A stretch of DNA of 9,850 bases from an uncultured Lachnobacterium sp. (GCA_900549895.1 URQG01000051.1:1-9850); one strand, 5' to 3'; shown: positions 1-7,885, counted from the first letter of the stretch. The notes: a model not told the origin generated them from the letters alone. Numbers and translations: made by a program.

Positions 1-50
1 TACGAGATTACTACGCGTCTCGTGGGCTCGGAGATGTGTATAAGAGACAG
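1..50. other. Nextera/Tn5 sequencing adapter (artefact)
   Basis: Positions 1-8 match the end of the Illumina P7 primer, 9-16 are an 8-base index (TACTACGC), 17-31 are the Nextera read-2 adapter (GTCTCGTGGGCTCGG) and 32-50 are the Tn5 mosaic end AGATGTGTATAAGAGACAG. This is library DNA, not genome sequence. The gene to its right is therefore cut artificially at position 51. Confidence 0.98.
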
Positions 51-1329
51 CACTTCCGCCATCGCGAGTGACATATAAGCGGGAATAGGACTGGGATGCG
101 CCTGTAATTCCTGCAACCCCAAAGTTCTCATCATAAAATATTAAACCTTCTGCAACTCCCAATTGTCCACTGAACGGATCATCATTTATGCATTCCCAAG
201 TAGAACCACCATCCATTGTCTTTTCCATTACATAAAATCTGCTTCCGGCAGCTGCATCCGTTATCACCAAACGCCATCCATTATTTTCATCTAAAAAGAA
301 ATACATAGTTCCATCACTTTGATCCACAGTCCAACTTTCTGTATCTTTAGCATCCTCCACCTGCTGCATCGTATTCTCCTGCTTCAATTCTTGTTGACTG
401 ACGTACTCAGGCTCCATAATATATCGAACAGGTGTGACACTATTTAAATCAGGAATATGCAAAGATACCTCAAACCCAACGATTTCTCCACCGCTTCTAA
501 GCTGAGTAAAATTGCCGGTTCCTGTTTCAGTTCCATCACCATCTGCATCTCCCGAAATATATTGTAAGCCTTCCTCTGAACTAAAAGATCTTCGCCCCAT
601 ATAGAGTATTTCATAAATCTGCTGCTCTTCAAATGTTTCAGCCCACGCCTCTACCTGACTCGTCCAGTCTGAATTGTTCAAAATTTCAATCATTGGAGAC
701 AAACGCATATCGTCACTATATTCTCCATTCACATTACCATCTATCCAAACAGTCATATCATTACTGCTGTCTGCGTCATAATCAATAAGATACGTTTTTT
801 TCTCTCCAGCCTCATTTTTTCCATATATGAATGCATAAATCCTTTGAATCGTTCCGTTTTCATCAAATGACACCTGATATTTATTTGCAATATAGAGTTC
901 TTCCGGCAGTTGCAATGCTTCATCCAAATCCATCAGAATCCCTTCTACACCATCCTCAAAAAGATTATTATGCTCCAGTTCTACTTCTTTTTTACGCATC
1001 CACTCATCAAGTTTCCAAGACAGTGCCCCGTGATACGGAACTGCAGAATAAACGATACGTCCACCAAAGAATAAAGTTGCTGCTATAAGGAGTATCATTT
1101 CCGTATAGAAAAGTTTCTTATTTCCATTATCTCCTGAATTAACTTCTTGATTATGCCTTTTCGAAATCAGCCAGAGAACCACTGTGCCAACCAATCCTAT
1201 TATACCTAACGCCAACATCGGTATATGCCTTCTCAAGCCACCATATTGACATAGATGCCAGAATTGATACAACATAAATATATATAGTATTAAACTTACT
1301 TTTCCCGTGATTTTATAAATATATTTCAT
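51..1329 (-). CDS. Membrane protein with BNR/Asp-box (propeller-like) ectodomain, 3' end missing
   Basis: The reading frame is open for 426 codons from ATG at 1329 and runs off the insert at 51 without a stop, so the C terminus is missing. AAAGGAG lies about seven bases upstream of the ATG. The N terminus has three hydrophobic segments (about residues 11-23, 36-55 and 73-96), followed by a long hydrophilic, acidic region presumably outside the cell. An exact Asp-box sits at residues 371-378 (TMDGGSTW: T-x-D-x-G-x-T-W). A second begins at 421-426 (TRDGGS), 50 residues later, just where the insert ends. Asp-boxes mark beta-propeller blades in sialidases and Ycf48/BNR-type proteins; no sialidase catalytic residues are visible, so a binding or scaffold role is as likely as an enzyme. 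It is the last visible gene of the PBP operon, 56 bases after the preceding stop. The exact family is unknown to me. Confidence 0.82.
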
Positions 1330-1385
1330 GTAAGTCTCCTTTCTTCATATCTGTAAAAATACCATAAAACACCAGTATTATCAAA

Positions 1386-2651
1386 TCATTCTTTAATACG
1401 GTATTGGTAATCTGGTATATGCATAATTCCGTCATTTAGGATTTCATTCCCCAAATACTGAAAACTGCCATCCTCTGCAAACCTTACCGTAAGTTCATGG
1501 GTTATGACTGCATCATCGCAAATGACCATGTCACAGACCGCCTCAACTGTTAATGTGACTGTTCCATCTTGATTTTCTTTGATGTCGACAACCTCCGGCA
1601 GAGAAGTTCCAAAGAAGGTAGGCGCATAATTGAAGCACCCAAGTCTCGCCCAAAGATAGGTCTGGTTTTCCTCATCAAATACTGCGTACTCTCGTATCTG
1701 CTCCGCTGTTATGGGAAGATACTCCATAATCAGACTTTCGAACTCTTCTTTAGGAATGCCATTTGGATAATCTTCAGAATTGAACTTTTCTCCATATTTC
1801 ATTCCATACAGATATTCAAACATTCCGTTATAATCCAACTCACTCATATTTTCTACATTCCAGTTGGAACACAAAAGGTTCTGTCCCTGATATCCAAGCC
1901 CCCGAACACAACGTTCAGACATTTCACACTGTTCCTCTGTCATAGGTTTTATTCTGATCAGGCAGCTTCCATCCATAATTTCACTAACCTCTGGAGGCTC
2001 CGGCACACATAACTCATAGCAGAACCATCCTTTATCTGTATATTTCCACTCTTTTATTCTGGTGTAGGATATATAGGACATTCCCGACTTACCATTTTTA
2101 TTCCATACACTTCCTGCACTTACAACATACATCTCTGTTCCGTCAAAAATAAATTTCATTCTCCCTATACCGCCATCACCATGTATCTCGTAAATTACAA
2201 CAGAACCACTTTTCCCATCCGTACACTCTTCAAGAAACCGATCCACACTTTCATAATTTTCCATATTGGAGTATGTTACCAAAGTGGAAACTGGACATCC
2301 TGTTTCCATTAACCTTTTCTGCATTTCCAGAACCGTTTCATCATTCAGAACCACATTGGATGCTGTCCCTTTATCTGCATCCTTATAAATGTCAAAAATA
2401 AGTTCCATCATTTTTTTGCAGTCATTCGCAGCTTCTTTTTCCTCCTGTTCATCCACTGGAAGTCCATAGCCCTTTTCCCACTGCTCTGCAGCTTCTTCCT
2501 CAGCGCTTTTTGTTTCCTCCGTGGAAGATACTTCTTCCGTATCTTCCACAAGAGTTTCACCCACAACACTCTTTTCTTTTCCGCAGGCACATACGAAACA
2601 CCCAATCAGAAATACCATAATCAGTAGAATACTTTTTTTCCTTAATACCAT
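1386..2651 (-). CDS. Envelope lipoprotein, paralog 3 of a tandem family (unknown function)
   Basis: A 421-residue predicted lipoprotein. A basic N terminus (VLRKK) and hydrophobic stretch end in VCAC, a lipobox placing the lipidated cysteine at residue 23. A Glu-rich, low-complexity tether follows (about 24-75), then the globular part. The C-terminal half aligns by eye with the two genes upstream: IRIKPMTEE (232-240), SNW (262-264), IPKEEFESLI (299-308), then LPITAEQIRE and ENQDGTVTLTV (359-369). The protein should sit on the outer face of the membrane. I recognise no catalytic motif. The family may be one of the Lachnospiraceae DUFs (DUF6070 comes to mind from memory, unverified). The start at 2651 is four bases after the previous stop, and its Shine-Dalgarno (AAAGGATGA) overlaps that stop, suggesting coupled translation. 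It contains many cysteines for a secreted protein. Confidence 0.85.
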   Translation of the reverse strand: MVLRKKSILLIMVFLIGCFVCACGKEKSVVGETLVEDTEEVSSTEETKSAEEEAAEQWEKGYGLPVDEQEEKEAANDCKKMMELIFDIYKDADKGTASNVVLNDETVLEMQKRLMETGCPVSTLVTYSNMENYESVDRFLEECTDGKSGSVVIYEIHGDGGIGRMKFIFDGTEMYVVSAGSVWNKNGKSGMSYISYTRIKEWKYTDKGWFCYELCVPEPPEVSEIMDGSCLIRIKPMTEEQCEMSERCVRGLGYQGQNLLCSNWNVENMSELDYNGMFEYLYGMKYGEKFNSEDYPNGIPKEEFESLIMEYLPITAEQIREYAVFDEENQTYLWARLGCFNYAPTFFGTSLPEVVDIKENQDGTVTLTVEAVCDMVICDDAVITHELTVRFAEDGSFQYLGNEILNDGIMHIPDYQYRIKE

Positions 2652-2655
2652 AAAA

Positions 2656-3936
2656 TCATCCTTTCGTTCTTGCTATCGGCGGCAGTTCCAATTCTATTTG
2701 CTCTATGGAATTAGAAAGATATCTGAACGTTCCATCTTCAAATGGTTGGACCACAACCGTGTTTCTAAAAGCGAGATCGGAATTGTAATCCGGCCATACT
2801 CCATCAACGATAAGCGTAATTGTTCCATCCGCATTTTCTGTATAATCAACCACCTCTCCAAAGGGCGGATATGGGCTGGCATAAATCATTTCATATTCAT
2901 AACTGTTGCTGCCCTCATCATATCCACAATGCTCTCTTAACTGATCCACCGATACGGGAAAATAGGTGGTCATAATCTTTTCAAATTCCTCTCCCGGAAT
3001 TTTCCAATCTTCCGTTTTCAAATTTTCGCCTGTATAAATCCGATAAATATCTTCATACATACAAGGCATCAGTATGTCCTCCACATTATTGCTGTCCCAG
3101 TTTGTAACAAGCACGTTGTAATTCACATAGCTTAGTCCCGATATGTATTTTTCCGTAAGTTCTCTGCATTTATCTGAAAGTGGTTTTATTCTCCAATACT
3201 CCCGTAAACCTGCATGAGCCATTACTTCTTCATACGCATAGATAAAATAACCCTTTTCTGTCAGTTTGATCTCCGCCACATCACTAACGGAAGTACCCTG
3301 TATCTCCGGCACCCCACCTTCTTTCCATCGCACTCCTATGTAATAAGTCTGCAATTTATTTTTACGATAAATAAAAGTTACTGCACCCAACAACCCATCT
3401 CTATGTACATCAAATACTGTTACCATTGAATCATGACCATCCAAATATTCAGCATAGAATGTCTCTATTTTTTCATAATTCTGCATATTGGTATCTTCTT
3501 CTACACTCACCAATCCTTTACTGCCCAAGTGTTCTACAACAACTTTTCGTTGTTCGCTAGTGAAGTCACTAATACCAGAAGAATAGTTTGGTGCATCTGA
3601 AATTACTATATCCACATATATTTCACTGACTGATTCGGCTGCTGATAATACCATACTTTGTAATTCTTTCTTTTCCTCATCTGTAATTAAGCACTCCTCA
3701 GATTGAGGCACGAACCAATATACAGACTCCATAGAAGATTCCGTATCTGTTTCCTCTACCGATACCTCTTCGCTGTTCTCGATTTCTACAGGAGGTTCCC
3801 ATACTTCCTCTGCTACACTTTGAGGTTTCTCCGTTTTCAATTTTTCCCAACAGACCGTACCAACTATAACAACAAACAAGAATATCAAAATTGGAAATCC
3901 GCACTTTCTAAACATCCATTTCACATCTTCCATCAT
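2656..3936 (-). CDS. TM-anchored envelope protein, paralog 2 of the tandem family (unknown function)
   Basis: A 426-residue homolog of its two neighbours that differs in its anchor. Residues 14-29 form an uncleaved-looking hydrophobic segment; the cysteine at 29 follows GTV, which is not an acceptable lipobox, so it is probably a single-pass membrane protein rather than a lipoprotein. An acidic linker follows (about 40-90). Family landmarks are WRIKPLSDKCRELTEKY (248-264), TNW (278-280), IPGEEFEKIMTTYFPVS (313-329), a YDEGSNSYEYE segment, ENADGTITLIV (367-377) and QPFEDGTFRYLSN (397-409). The gene overlaps the previous stop (ATGATG over TGA). The Shine-Dalgarno GGAGGT inside the upstream gene is only two bases from the first ATG but five from the second (3933), so translation may start one codon later. 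No enzymatic motif is seen. Confidence 0.85.
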   Translation of the reverse strand: MMEDVKWMFRKCGFPILIFLFVVIVGTVCWEKLKTEKPQSVAEEVWEPPVEIENSEEVSVEETDTESSMESVYWFVPQSEECLITDEEKKELQSMVLSAAESVSEIYVDIVISDAPNYSSGISDFTSEQRKVVVEHLGSKGLVSVEEDTNMQNYEKIETFYAEYLDGHDSMVTVFDVHRDGLLGAVTFIYRKNKLQTYYIGVRWKEGGVPEIQGTSVSDVAEIKLTEKGYFIYAYEEVMAHAGLREYWRIKPLSDKCRELTEKYISGLSYVNYNVLVTNWDSNNVEDILMPCMYEDIYRIYTGENLKTEDWKIPGEEFEKIMTTYFPVSVDQLREHCGYDEGSNSYEYEMIYASPYPPFGEVVDYTENADGTITLIVDGVWPDYNSDLAFRNTVVVQPFEDGTFRYLSNSIEQIELELPPIARTKG

Positions 3937-5174
3937 TTACCTCCATATATTTCATCCCATTCCTTCGCTGTCAGGCGAGGTGTATGCCATGTTTCCTCAC
4001 AATTATCCTCGGATGGTATAATTCGGTTAGACACATACTGTACTTCTCCATTCTCTAAAGGACGAACTACAACCTCATGTGCATATACTTTAGAATCTCC
4101 CACATACGGAAACACCACATTGGCTGTCAGAGTAAGTGTTCCATCGCCGTTTTCTGTGAATCCGATTACCTCTGAATATGGGTATTCCGGATACTCCACT
4201 TCCTCAAATCCTCTCGGTTTATATTCATATGTTTTATCCTCTGCATTATAGATGGTTTTGGATTGCAATGTTTCACTATCAATATCGAAATAGGGCAGGA
4301 TAACACGCTCAAAATCATCCTTGGGTATTTGATAAACAGCACCAACTCCCAAATTGTCATCTGCAACATAAGGAATATTTGTCCCATAAACTTTTGGATA
4401 GAGCAGGTCAAACATATCGTAGAAATTCAATTCTCCAAAATCATCCTCGCTCCAATCTACAATGAACATATTATTCTGTTCAAAGCCGATTGGAAGAAGA
4501 TACTTCCGACTCAACTCTCTGTATGTTTCATCCAAAGGCTGTACCCGTAATGCGGTATGCTCCTCCGCTCCGCTCAATGTCAGTACATATAATTCTTCCG
4601 AAAACCAAACTCCTGAAAACATAAGATAACCGTCTTCTGTATAATTCCAATACTCCGCCTGATAACTTCCTGTCACCTCTCGTTTCATGTTTCCGTTTTC
4701 GTACTTATAATAGCTTCTGACCACATCCACATTTCCGTCTTTTGTTTCCAAATCATATTTTACAAATCCGCCCAAGTAACTGACCTCAATAATTGTTATT
4801 TCAGCCTCTTCCTGCGTATCCACCATTTCACAGAACCGTTCTACCTGCTCTGCCTCAGTCATATCAATCTGATTTCTGCTGTCAACTGCCGGATACCCAT
4901 TTTCTCCAAACCGATTTACAATGCTGCGAATCATTTCCAGATCAGCTATTTTATTTTCCTCTGCTGCCTTTTCATAAAGTTCCAGACAACATTCAATCAT
5001 CTTTTCGGTTTCTTCTTCATCCTTTTGTCCCGGTAACTGCACCTCACTTATCGTTTCAACAACCGCTGTTTCCTCTTGGGGTGTATCACTACACCCCGAA
5101 ACACTTACTATCAACATGAAACTAATTGCGGCTAAACCACTCTTCCAAAACCAAGCTGTCTTTTTTAACAACAT
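3933..5174 (-). CDS. Envelope lipoprotein, paralog 1 of the tandem family (unknown function)
   Basis: A 413-residue predicted lipoprotein. Residues 1-27 are a signal peptide ending in VSG before Cys28 (lipobox VSGC). The tether is shorter than in the two downstream paralogs. Shared motifs are LRVQPLDETYRELSRKYL (209-226), VDW (239-241), IPKDDFERVILPYFDI (283-298), a TYEYKPRGF segment, ENGDGTLTLT (341-350) and RPLENGEVQYVSN (371-383). The gene starts inside the 3' end of the PBP gene (53-base out-of-frame overlap) with a strong GAGGAGG eight bases before the ATG, which supports this start and coupling to the PBP. Being directly downstream of a transpeptidase suggests a role at the cell wall, but this is inference from position. 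The function is not recognisable from sequence. Confidence 0.86.
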   Translation of the reverse strand: MLLKKTAWFWKSGLAAISFMLIVSVSGCSDTPQEETAVVETISEVQLPGQKDEEETEKMIECCLELYEKAAEENKIADLEMIRSIVNRFGENGYPAVDSRNQIDMTEAEQVERFCEMVDTQEEAEITIIEVSYLGGFVKYDLETKDGNVDVVRSYYKYENGNMKREVTGSYQAEYWNYTEDGYLMFSGVWFSEELYVLTLSGAEEHTALRVQPLDETYRELSRKYLLPIGFEQNNMFIVDWSEDDFGELNFYDMFDLLYPKVYGTNIPYVADDNLGVGAVYQIPKDDFERVILPYFDIDSETLQSKTIYNAEDKTYEYKPRGFEEVEYPEYPYSEVIGFTENGDGTLTLTANVVFPYVGDSKVYAHEVVVRPLENGEVQYVSNRIIPSEDNCEETWHTPRLTAKEWDEIYGGK

Positions 5175-7239
5175 ATCCGCTGCCTCCTCTTCCTTTTACA
5201 TCTTCCACCATACTGATAATCAATATAGGACGTTCCACCGTTTCTTCTGCTGTAAAAACCGCAAACCAACCTAATTCAGTACCGGAAGTATCATCTTTTG
5301 ATGCCTTGATTTCTGCTGTACCCGTTTTCCCTGCCAGAACTATGTCATCCCGATGGGCTGCGTACCCTGTTCCATGAGAATCGTTTACAACCTTTTTCGT
5401 TCCCTCCAATACCCGACTTGCGGTTTCACTGGAAAACGCTCCTGATATCCAATACTCTGCAGATACCTCGTTCTGATAGACCAGATAAGGTTTTATGATG
5501 TTCCCCTCATTACAGAAAGCAGAATAGATACATGCCAAATGTAATGGATTCACTAAAACCTGTCCCTGACCGTAACCGCTGTCTGCCAACTGTATTTCTG
5601 TTTCAATACTTTCTGAATTGGAATACTGCGACTTTGCCATTTTAATCTCAAATGGCAGCTCCGCATTAAAGCCAAGCTGTGTCAGGGAACTTTCCATTTC
5701 CTCATAACCAATTTTTAATGCTGCCTTTGCAAAATAAATATTATCGGAATAAATCAAAGCGTTCTCTAAAATAACTGGTTCATATGCATGAAGGGTAGTT
5801 ACATAATAAGACCCCCACGATGCATCTTTTTGCCAGCTTAATCCTACATTACCATAATCTTCATTTGGATCAATTGCTCCTGATTCCAAACCGACCGCAG
5901 CCGTAACTGGCTTGAATGTCGAACCGGGACACCAGACTTGCCGGAACCGATTATACATAGGCTTATCCTCGTCATCATTCAATGCTGTCCACTGCTCACT
6001 GGACAATCCCATGATAAAATCATTATTGTCATAAGATGGTGTACTGACCAAAGCCAGTACTTCTCCGGTATATGGATTCATGGCTACAGAGCAGCTCTTG
6101 TCTTCCTGAAACTGCTCATATAAGGCAATCTGCAAACTGGCATCTATCGTCAGCTTAATGTCCTGACCGTGCTGCACTAAAATACAAGCAAGTTCTTCTT
6201 TCTCTTTGCCTTCCGAATTCACAATGTATATCCTGCAGCCGTTTTGCCCTTTCAGTTCCTTTTCAAACAGACCTTCCATTCCGCTTCTGCCAATCACACT
6301 GTTAGCTGTATATCCCTTTCCTGCATGTTCTTCTAAATCCTCTGCAGTAACGCTTTGTACATACCCTACCAAATGTGCAGCCGCTTCACCTAAAGGATAC
6401 TCACGAACTTCAACGTCAGATATCATTACTCCGGAAATTGCCAGCAAACTTTCGTGCCTTTCTTTCTCCTTCAATACATCTTCGTCCGGTTCTACTTTTA
6501 GCAGTTCGATTTCTTCCACTCTCGGAATCATTTTTATTGGAACAAAAGAATCATCTTTTACCCACTGTGCTGACAATTTCTTCTCTATCACTTCCGGCGT
6601 GGTTTCCAGTAATTCTGCAATCTTGGCGATTGCTTCCTCCCTGTTCTCCAATTTTCCCGGAACGATTCCAACCGAAGATGCAGTTCCTTTTCCAGCAAGC
6701 ACTCGTCCATTCCTATCCAGAATTTCTCCCCGGTTTGCCTGTGTCGTTGAAACTCTTACCTTATCAGTAGAAGCTAAATTCGGAAAGATCAGTGAATTAT
6801 CCCAAACCAACTTATACCCGTCTTCGCCCTCCAGAAAAACTGCTTCATTCTCAAAGCTGATAGTTCCTGCAACTGTATCAAAAGAAGTCTGGTAGGTTAC
6901 CGCCATTTGCTCCTCATCATATGCAATAATCTGAACAGCCATATTCTGGACTTCTATACCTTCATAAATAGCTGAATTTCGAGTTACAAAATCCTCCTGA
7001 CTGACATTCCCCGATGCCTCAATATGTAGCATCGCATACATTTCTTCATACTCCTGTTTTGGAATATGATCCATGTACTCCACCAGAAGTTCTTCCGGTG
7101 TCCTCCAGGCATTTTCCTTTGTTGCCAACATTCCTGCCACGCATACTGCAGAAATTACCGCAGCTATTCCTATAACAGCAATCGCAATCCATAGGAGCCT
7201 GCTTTTCTTTCTTTTATGTCTGCTTTTTCCTTTCTTCAT
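5122..7239 (-). CDS. MecA/PBP5-like low-affinity class B penicillin-binding protein (transpeptidase)
   Basis: A 705-residue peptidoglycan D,D-transpeptidase that would crosslink stem peptides outside the membrane. A basic N terminus precedes one TM helix (about residues 15-38). A MecA_N/NTF2-like domain follows (about 48-160), then the PBP dimerisation/pedestal domain starting near RGEILDRNGRVLA (170-182), then the transpeptidase domain from about 360. All three active-site motifs are present: STFK (S440, catalytic serine), SDN (498-500) and KTGT (638-641). The MecA_N domain and these motifs fit subgroup B3, which includes MecA/PBP2a and enterococcal PBP5, many with low beta-lactam affinity. 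The longest reading frame begins at 7251, but GGAGG at 7249-7245 lies inside it, five bases before ATG 7239, so I place the start there. It is the first gene of the operon and is preceded by three BlaI-like operator/promoter modules. Actual drug affinity cannot be read from sequence. Confidence 0.93.
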   Translation of the reverse strand: MKKGKSRHKRKKSRLLWIAIAVIGIAAVISAVCVAGMLATKENAWRTPEELLVEYMDHIPKQEYEEMYAMLHIEASGNVSQEDFVTRNSAIYEGIEVQNMAVQIIAYDEEQMAVTYQTSFDTVAGTISFENEAVFLEGEDGYKLVWDNSLIFPNLASTDKVRVSTTQANRGEILDRNGRVLAGKGTASSVGIVPGKLENREEAIAKIAELLETTPEVIEKKLSAQWVKDDSFVPIKMIPRVEEIELLKVEPDEDVLKEKERHESLLAISGVMISDVEVREYPLGEAAAHLVGYVQSVTAEDLEEHAGKGYTANSVIGRSGMEGLFEKELKGQNGCRIYIVNSEGKEKEELACILVQHGQDIKLTIDASLQIALYEQFQEDKSCSVAMNPYTGEVLALVSTPSYDNNDFIMGLSSEQWTALNDDEDKPMYNRFRQVWCPGSTFKPVTAAVGLESGAIDPNEDYGNVGLSWQKDASWGSYYVTTLHAYEPVILENALIYSDNIYFAKAALKIGYEEMESSLTQLGFNAELPFEIKMAKSQYSNSESIETEIQLADSGYGQGQVLVNPLHLACIYSAFCNEGNIIKPYLVYQNEVSAEYWISGAFSSETASRVLEGTKKVVNDSHGTGYAAHRDDIVLAGKTGTAEIKASKDDTSGTELGWFAVFTAEETVERPILIISMVEDVKGRGGSGYVVKKDSLVLEEWFSRN

Positions 7240-7309
7240 ATTGACCTCCATTCATTTTGCTTTGCTGATATGGTCATATTCTATTTTCAATGTACGCTAT
7301 ATCTTCAAA

Positions 7310-7338
7310 ATATTACATTCGTAGGATTTTGAAGTAAA
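7310..7338 (-). promoter_or_regulatory. Promoter with BlaI/MecI-like operator, module 1 (PBP-proximal)
   Basis: On the minus strand, -35 TTTACT (7338-7333), a 17-base spacer and -10 TAATAT (7315-7310). The plus-strand sequence at 7311-7330 is TATTACATTCGTAGGATTTT, containing the half-palindrome TTAC-N4-GTA(G). It lies between the promoter boxes, so a bound repressor would block polymerase. The start point would be near 7303, giving a leader of about 60 bases before the PBP start at 7239. It is the least symmetrical of the three copies. Confidence 0.68.
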
Positions 7339-7387
7339 AAAATTTCTCTTTGCTGGATATATCGTACTATGCATTCCTCCTCTCTTT

Positions 7388-7415
7388 TTATTACATGAGT
7401 AAGATTTCGTAACAA
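7388..7415 (-). promoter_or_regulatory. Promoter with BlaI/MecI-like operator, module 2
   Basis: On the minus strand, -35 TTGTTA (7415-7410), a 16-base spacer and -10 TAATAA (7393-7388). The operator TATTACATGAGTAAGATTTC (7389-7408, plus strand) has the perfect core TTAC-ATGA-GTAA. It occupies the same place relative to the promoter boxes as in the other two modules. A good Shine-Dalgarno (GGAGG, 7380-7376) follows, but only a 25-codon frame with one-base spacing is available to it. Confidence 0.65.
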
Positions 7416-7452
7416 AAAAAATAACGTCCGCAATCCTGCTGCACTTGTGTAA

Positions 7453-7481
7453 ATATTACATCAGTAAGATTTATAAGTCAA
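7453..7481 (-). promoter_or_regulatory. Promoter with BlaI/MecI-like operator, module 3 (distal, strongest)
   Basis: On the minus strand, -35 TTGACT (7481-7476), an exactly 17-base spacer and -10 TAATAT (7458-7453): a near-consensus sigma-A promoter. The operator TATTACATCAGTAAGATTTA (7454-7473, plus strand) has core TTAC-ATCA-GTAA. The core spacing equals that of known BlaI/MecI sites (TTAC-ATAT-GTAA type). It lies just downstream of the 7494-7558 terminator, so transcription of the PBP operon probably starts afresh here. Confidence 0.72.
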
Positions 7482-7493
7482 GTTATCTTTATA

Positions 7494-7558
7494 TAAAAAG
7501 GCTCCTGCCAGAAGGTATCACACATTTTCGCAAAAGTGATACCTTTTAGCAAAAGCCT
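7494..7558 (-). terminator. Long hairpin with U tract, terminator reading leftward
   Basis: Two 23-base arms (7499-7521 and 7536-7558) pair with only a few mismatches, including an uninterrupted 10-bp block AAGGTATCAC/GTGATACCTT and an outer AGGCT/AGCCT. The loop is 14 bases and itself contains TTTT-CGC-AAAA. On the minus strand the stem is followed at once by TTTTTATAT, the mark of an intrinsic terminator. It would stop transcripts coming from the mobilization side just before PBP promoter module 3. A second role as a protein-binding inverted repeat is possible. Confidence 0.66.
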
Positions 7559-7698
7559 ATTATTCAGCAGAGTCTTGCACCACCCCACTGTTTCAATATT
7601 CAAATATTTCTTTCAAAAGATCGGAAAACACACATCTCAAACTCTTTGAAATACAATGCTTCCCCGCATTTTCTATATCGTCATATTGATATTATTAC

Positions 7699-7721
7699 TT
7701 TACTATCCACATTTACTATCC
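7699..7721. repeat. Direct repeat pair TTTACTATCC
   Basis: Two perfect copies of TTTACTATCC (7699-7708 and 7712-7721) are separated by three bases, a 13-base period. They abut the inverted repeat at 7723-7741. Direct repeats beside an inverted repeat, upstream of relaxase genes, are typical of accessory-protein binding sites in oriT. Confidence 0.75.
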
Positions 7722-7722
7722 G

Positions 7723-7741
7723 CCACACCCTTTGGGAGTGG
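7723..7741. repeat. Imperfect inverted repeat (candidate oriT hairpin)
   Basis: The arms CCACACCC and GGGAGTGG surround a TTT loop, an 8-bp stem with one A:A mismatch. Imperfect inverted repeats of this size next to the nick site are what relaxases commonly recognise. It does not look like a terminator, because no T run follows on either side. Confidence 0.65.
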
Positions 7742-7765
7742 TAAAAAACAACCTTAGCAAGCACT

Positions 7766-7785
7766 GCCTGTGTCATGACACAGGC
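7766..7785. repeat. Perfect 20-bp palindrome
   Basis: GCCTGTGTCATGACACAGGC is fully self-complementary with no loop, better suited to binding a dimeric protein than to forming an RNA hairpin. A ribbon-helix-helix protein such as the MobC encoded downstream, or another relaxosome component, is a plausible ligand. No promoter overlaps it. Confidence 0.85.
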
Positions 7786-7885
7786 GAAATTCCCCACACT
7801 TTCCTATCGTATATGCGTGTGAATTTCCATAGGGAAGTATCCCTAACCCTCTTTTATTTTTTCTTTGATTTTCCTGTGGAATACC

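Larger units (their letters stand above)
7699..7845 (+). other. Candidate origin of transfer (oriT)
   Basis: Within 150 bases are a direct repeat pair, an imperfect inverted repeat, a perfect palindrome and a TAGGGA-AGTA-TCCCTA hairpin (7830-7845), all non-coding and just upstream of mobC and a MOBP-type relaxase. MOBP systems usually carry oriT directly next to these genes, so position and structure agree. I cannot place the nick: no RP4-like ATCCTG|C box lies inside. The call rests on structure and context, not on a matched oriT sequence. Confidence 0.45.

Noticed and set aside
444..632. 62-codon minus-strand frame inside the left-end gene
   Set aside because: It is a shifted-frame shadow of the continuous 426-codon frame from 1329, which has a good ribosome binding site and an Asp-box.
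1330..1385. Weak hairpin (AATAC/GTATT then T run, minus strand) between the third paralog and the propeller gene
   Set aside because: Only about five A-T-rich pairs with a large loop; too weak to call a terminator, so I keep both genes in one operon.
7297..7374. 25-codon minus-strand frame after a GGAGG, between promoter modules 1 and 2
   Set aside because: The ATG is only one base from the Shine-Dalgarno, the peptide has no recognisable feature, and it runs through operator 1. The Shine-Dalgarno could be a scar of a lost gene, but nothing proves it.
7433..7439. ATCCTGC, an RP4-like nick box
   Set aside because: A seven-base match is expected by chance. It lies among the PBP promoters with no adjacent inverted repeat, far from the repeat cluster that looks like oriT.
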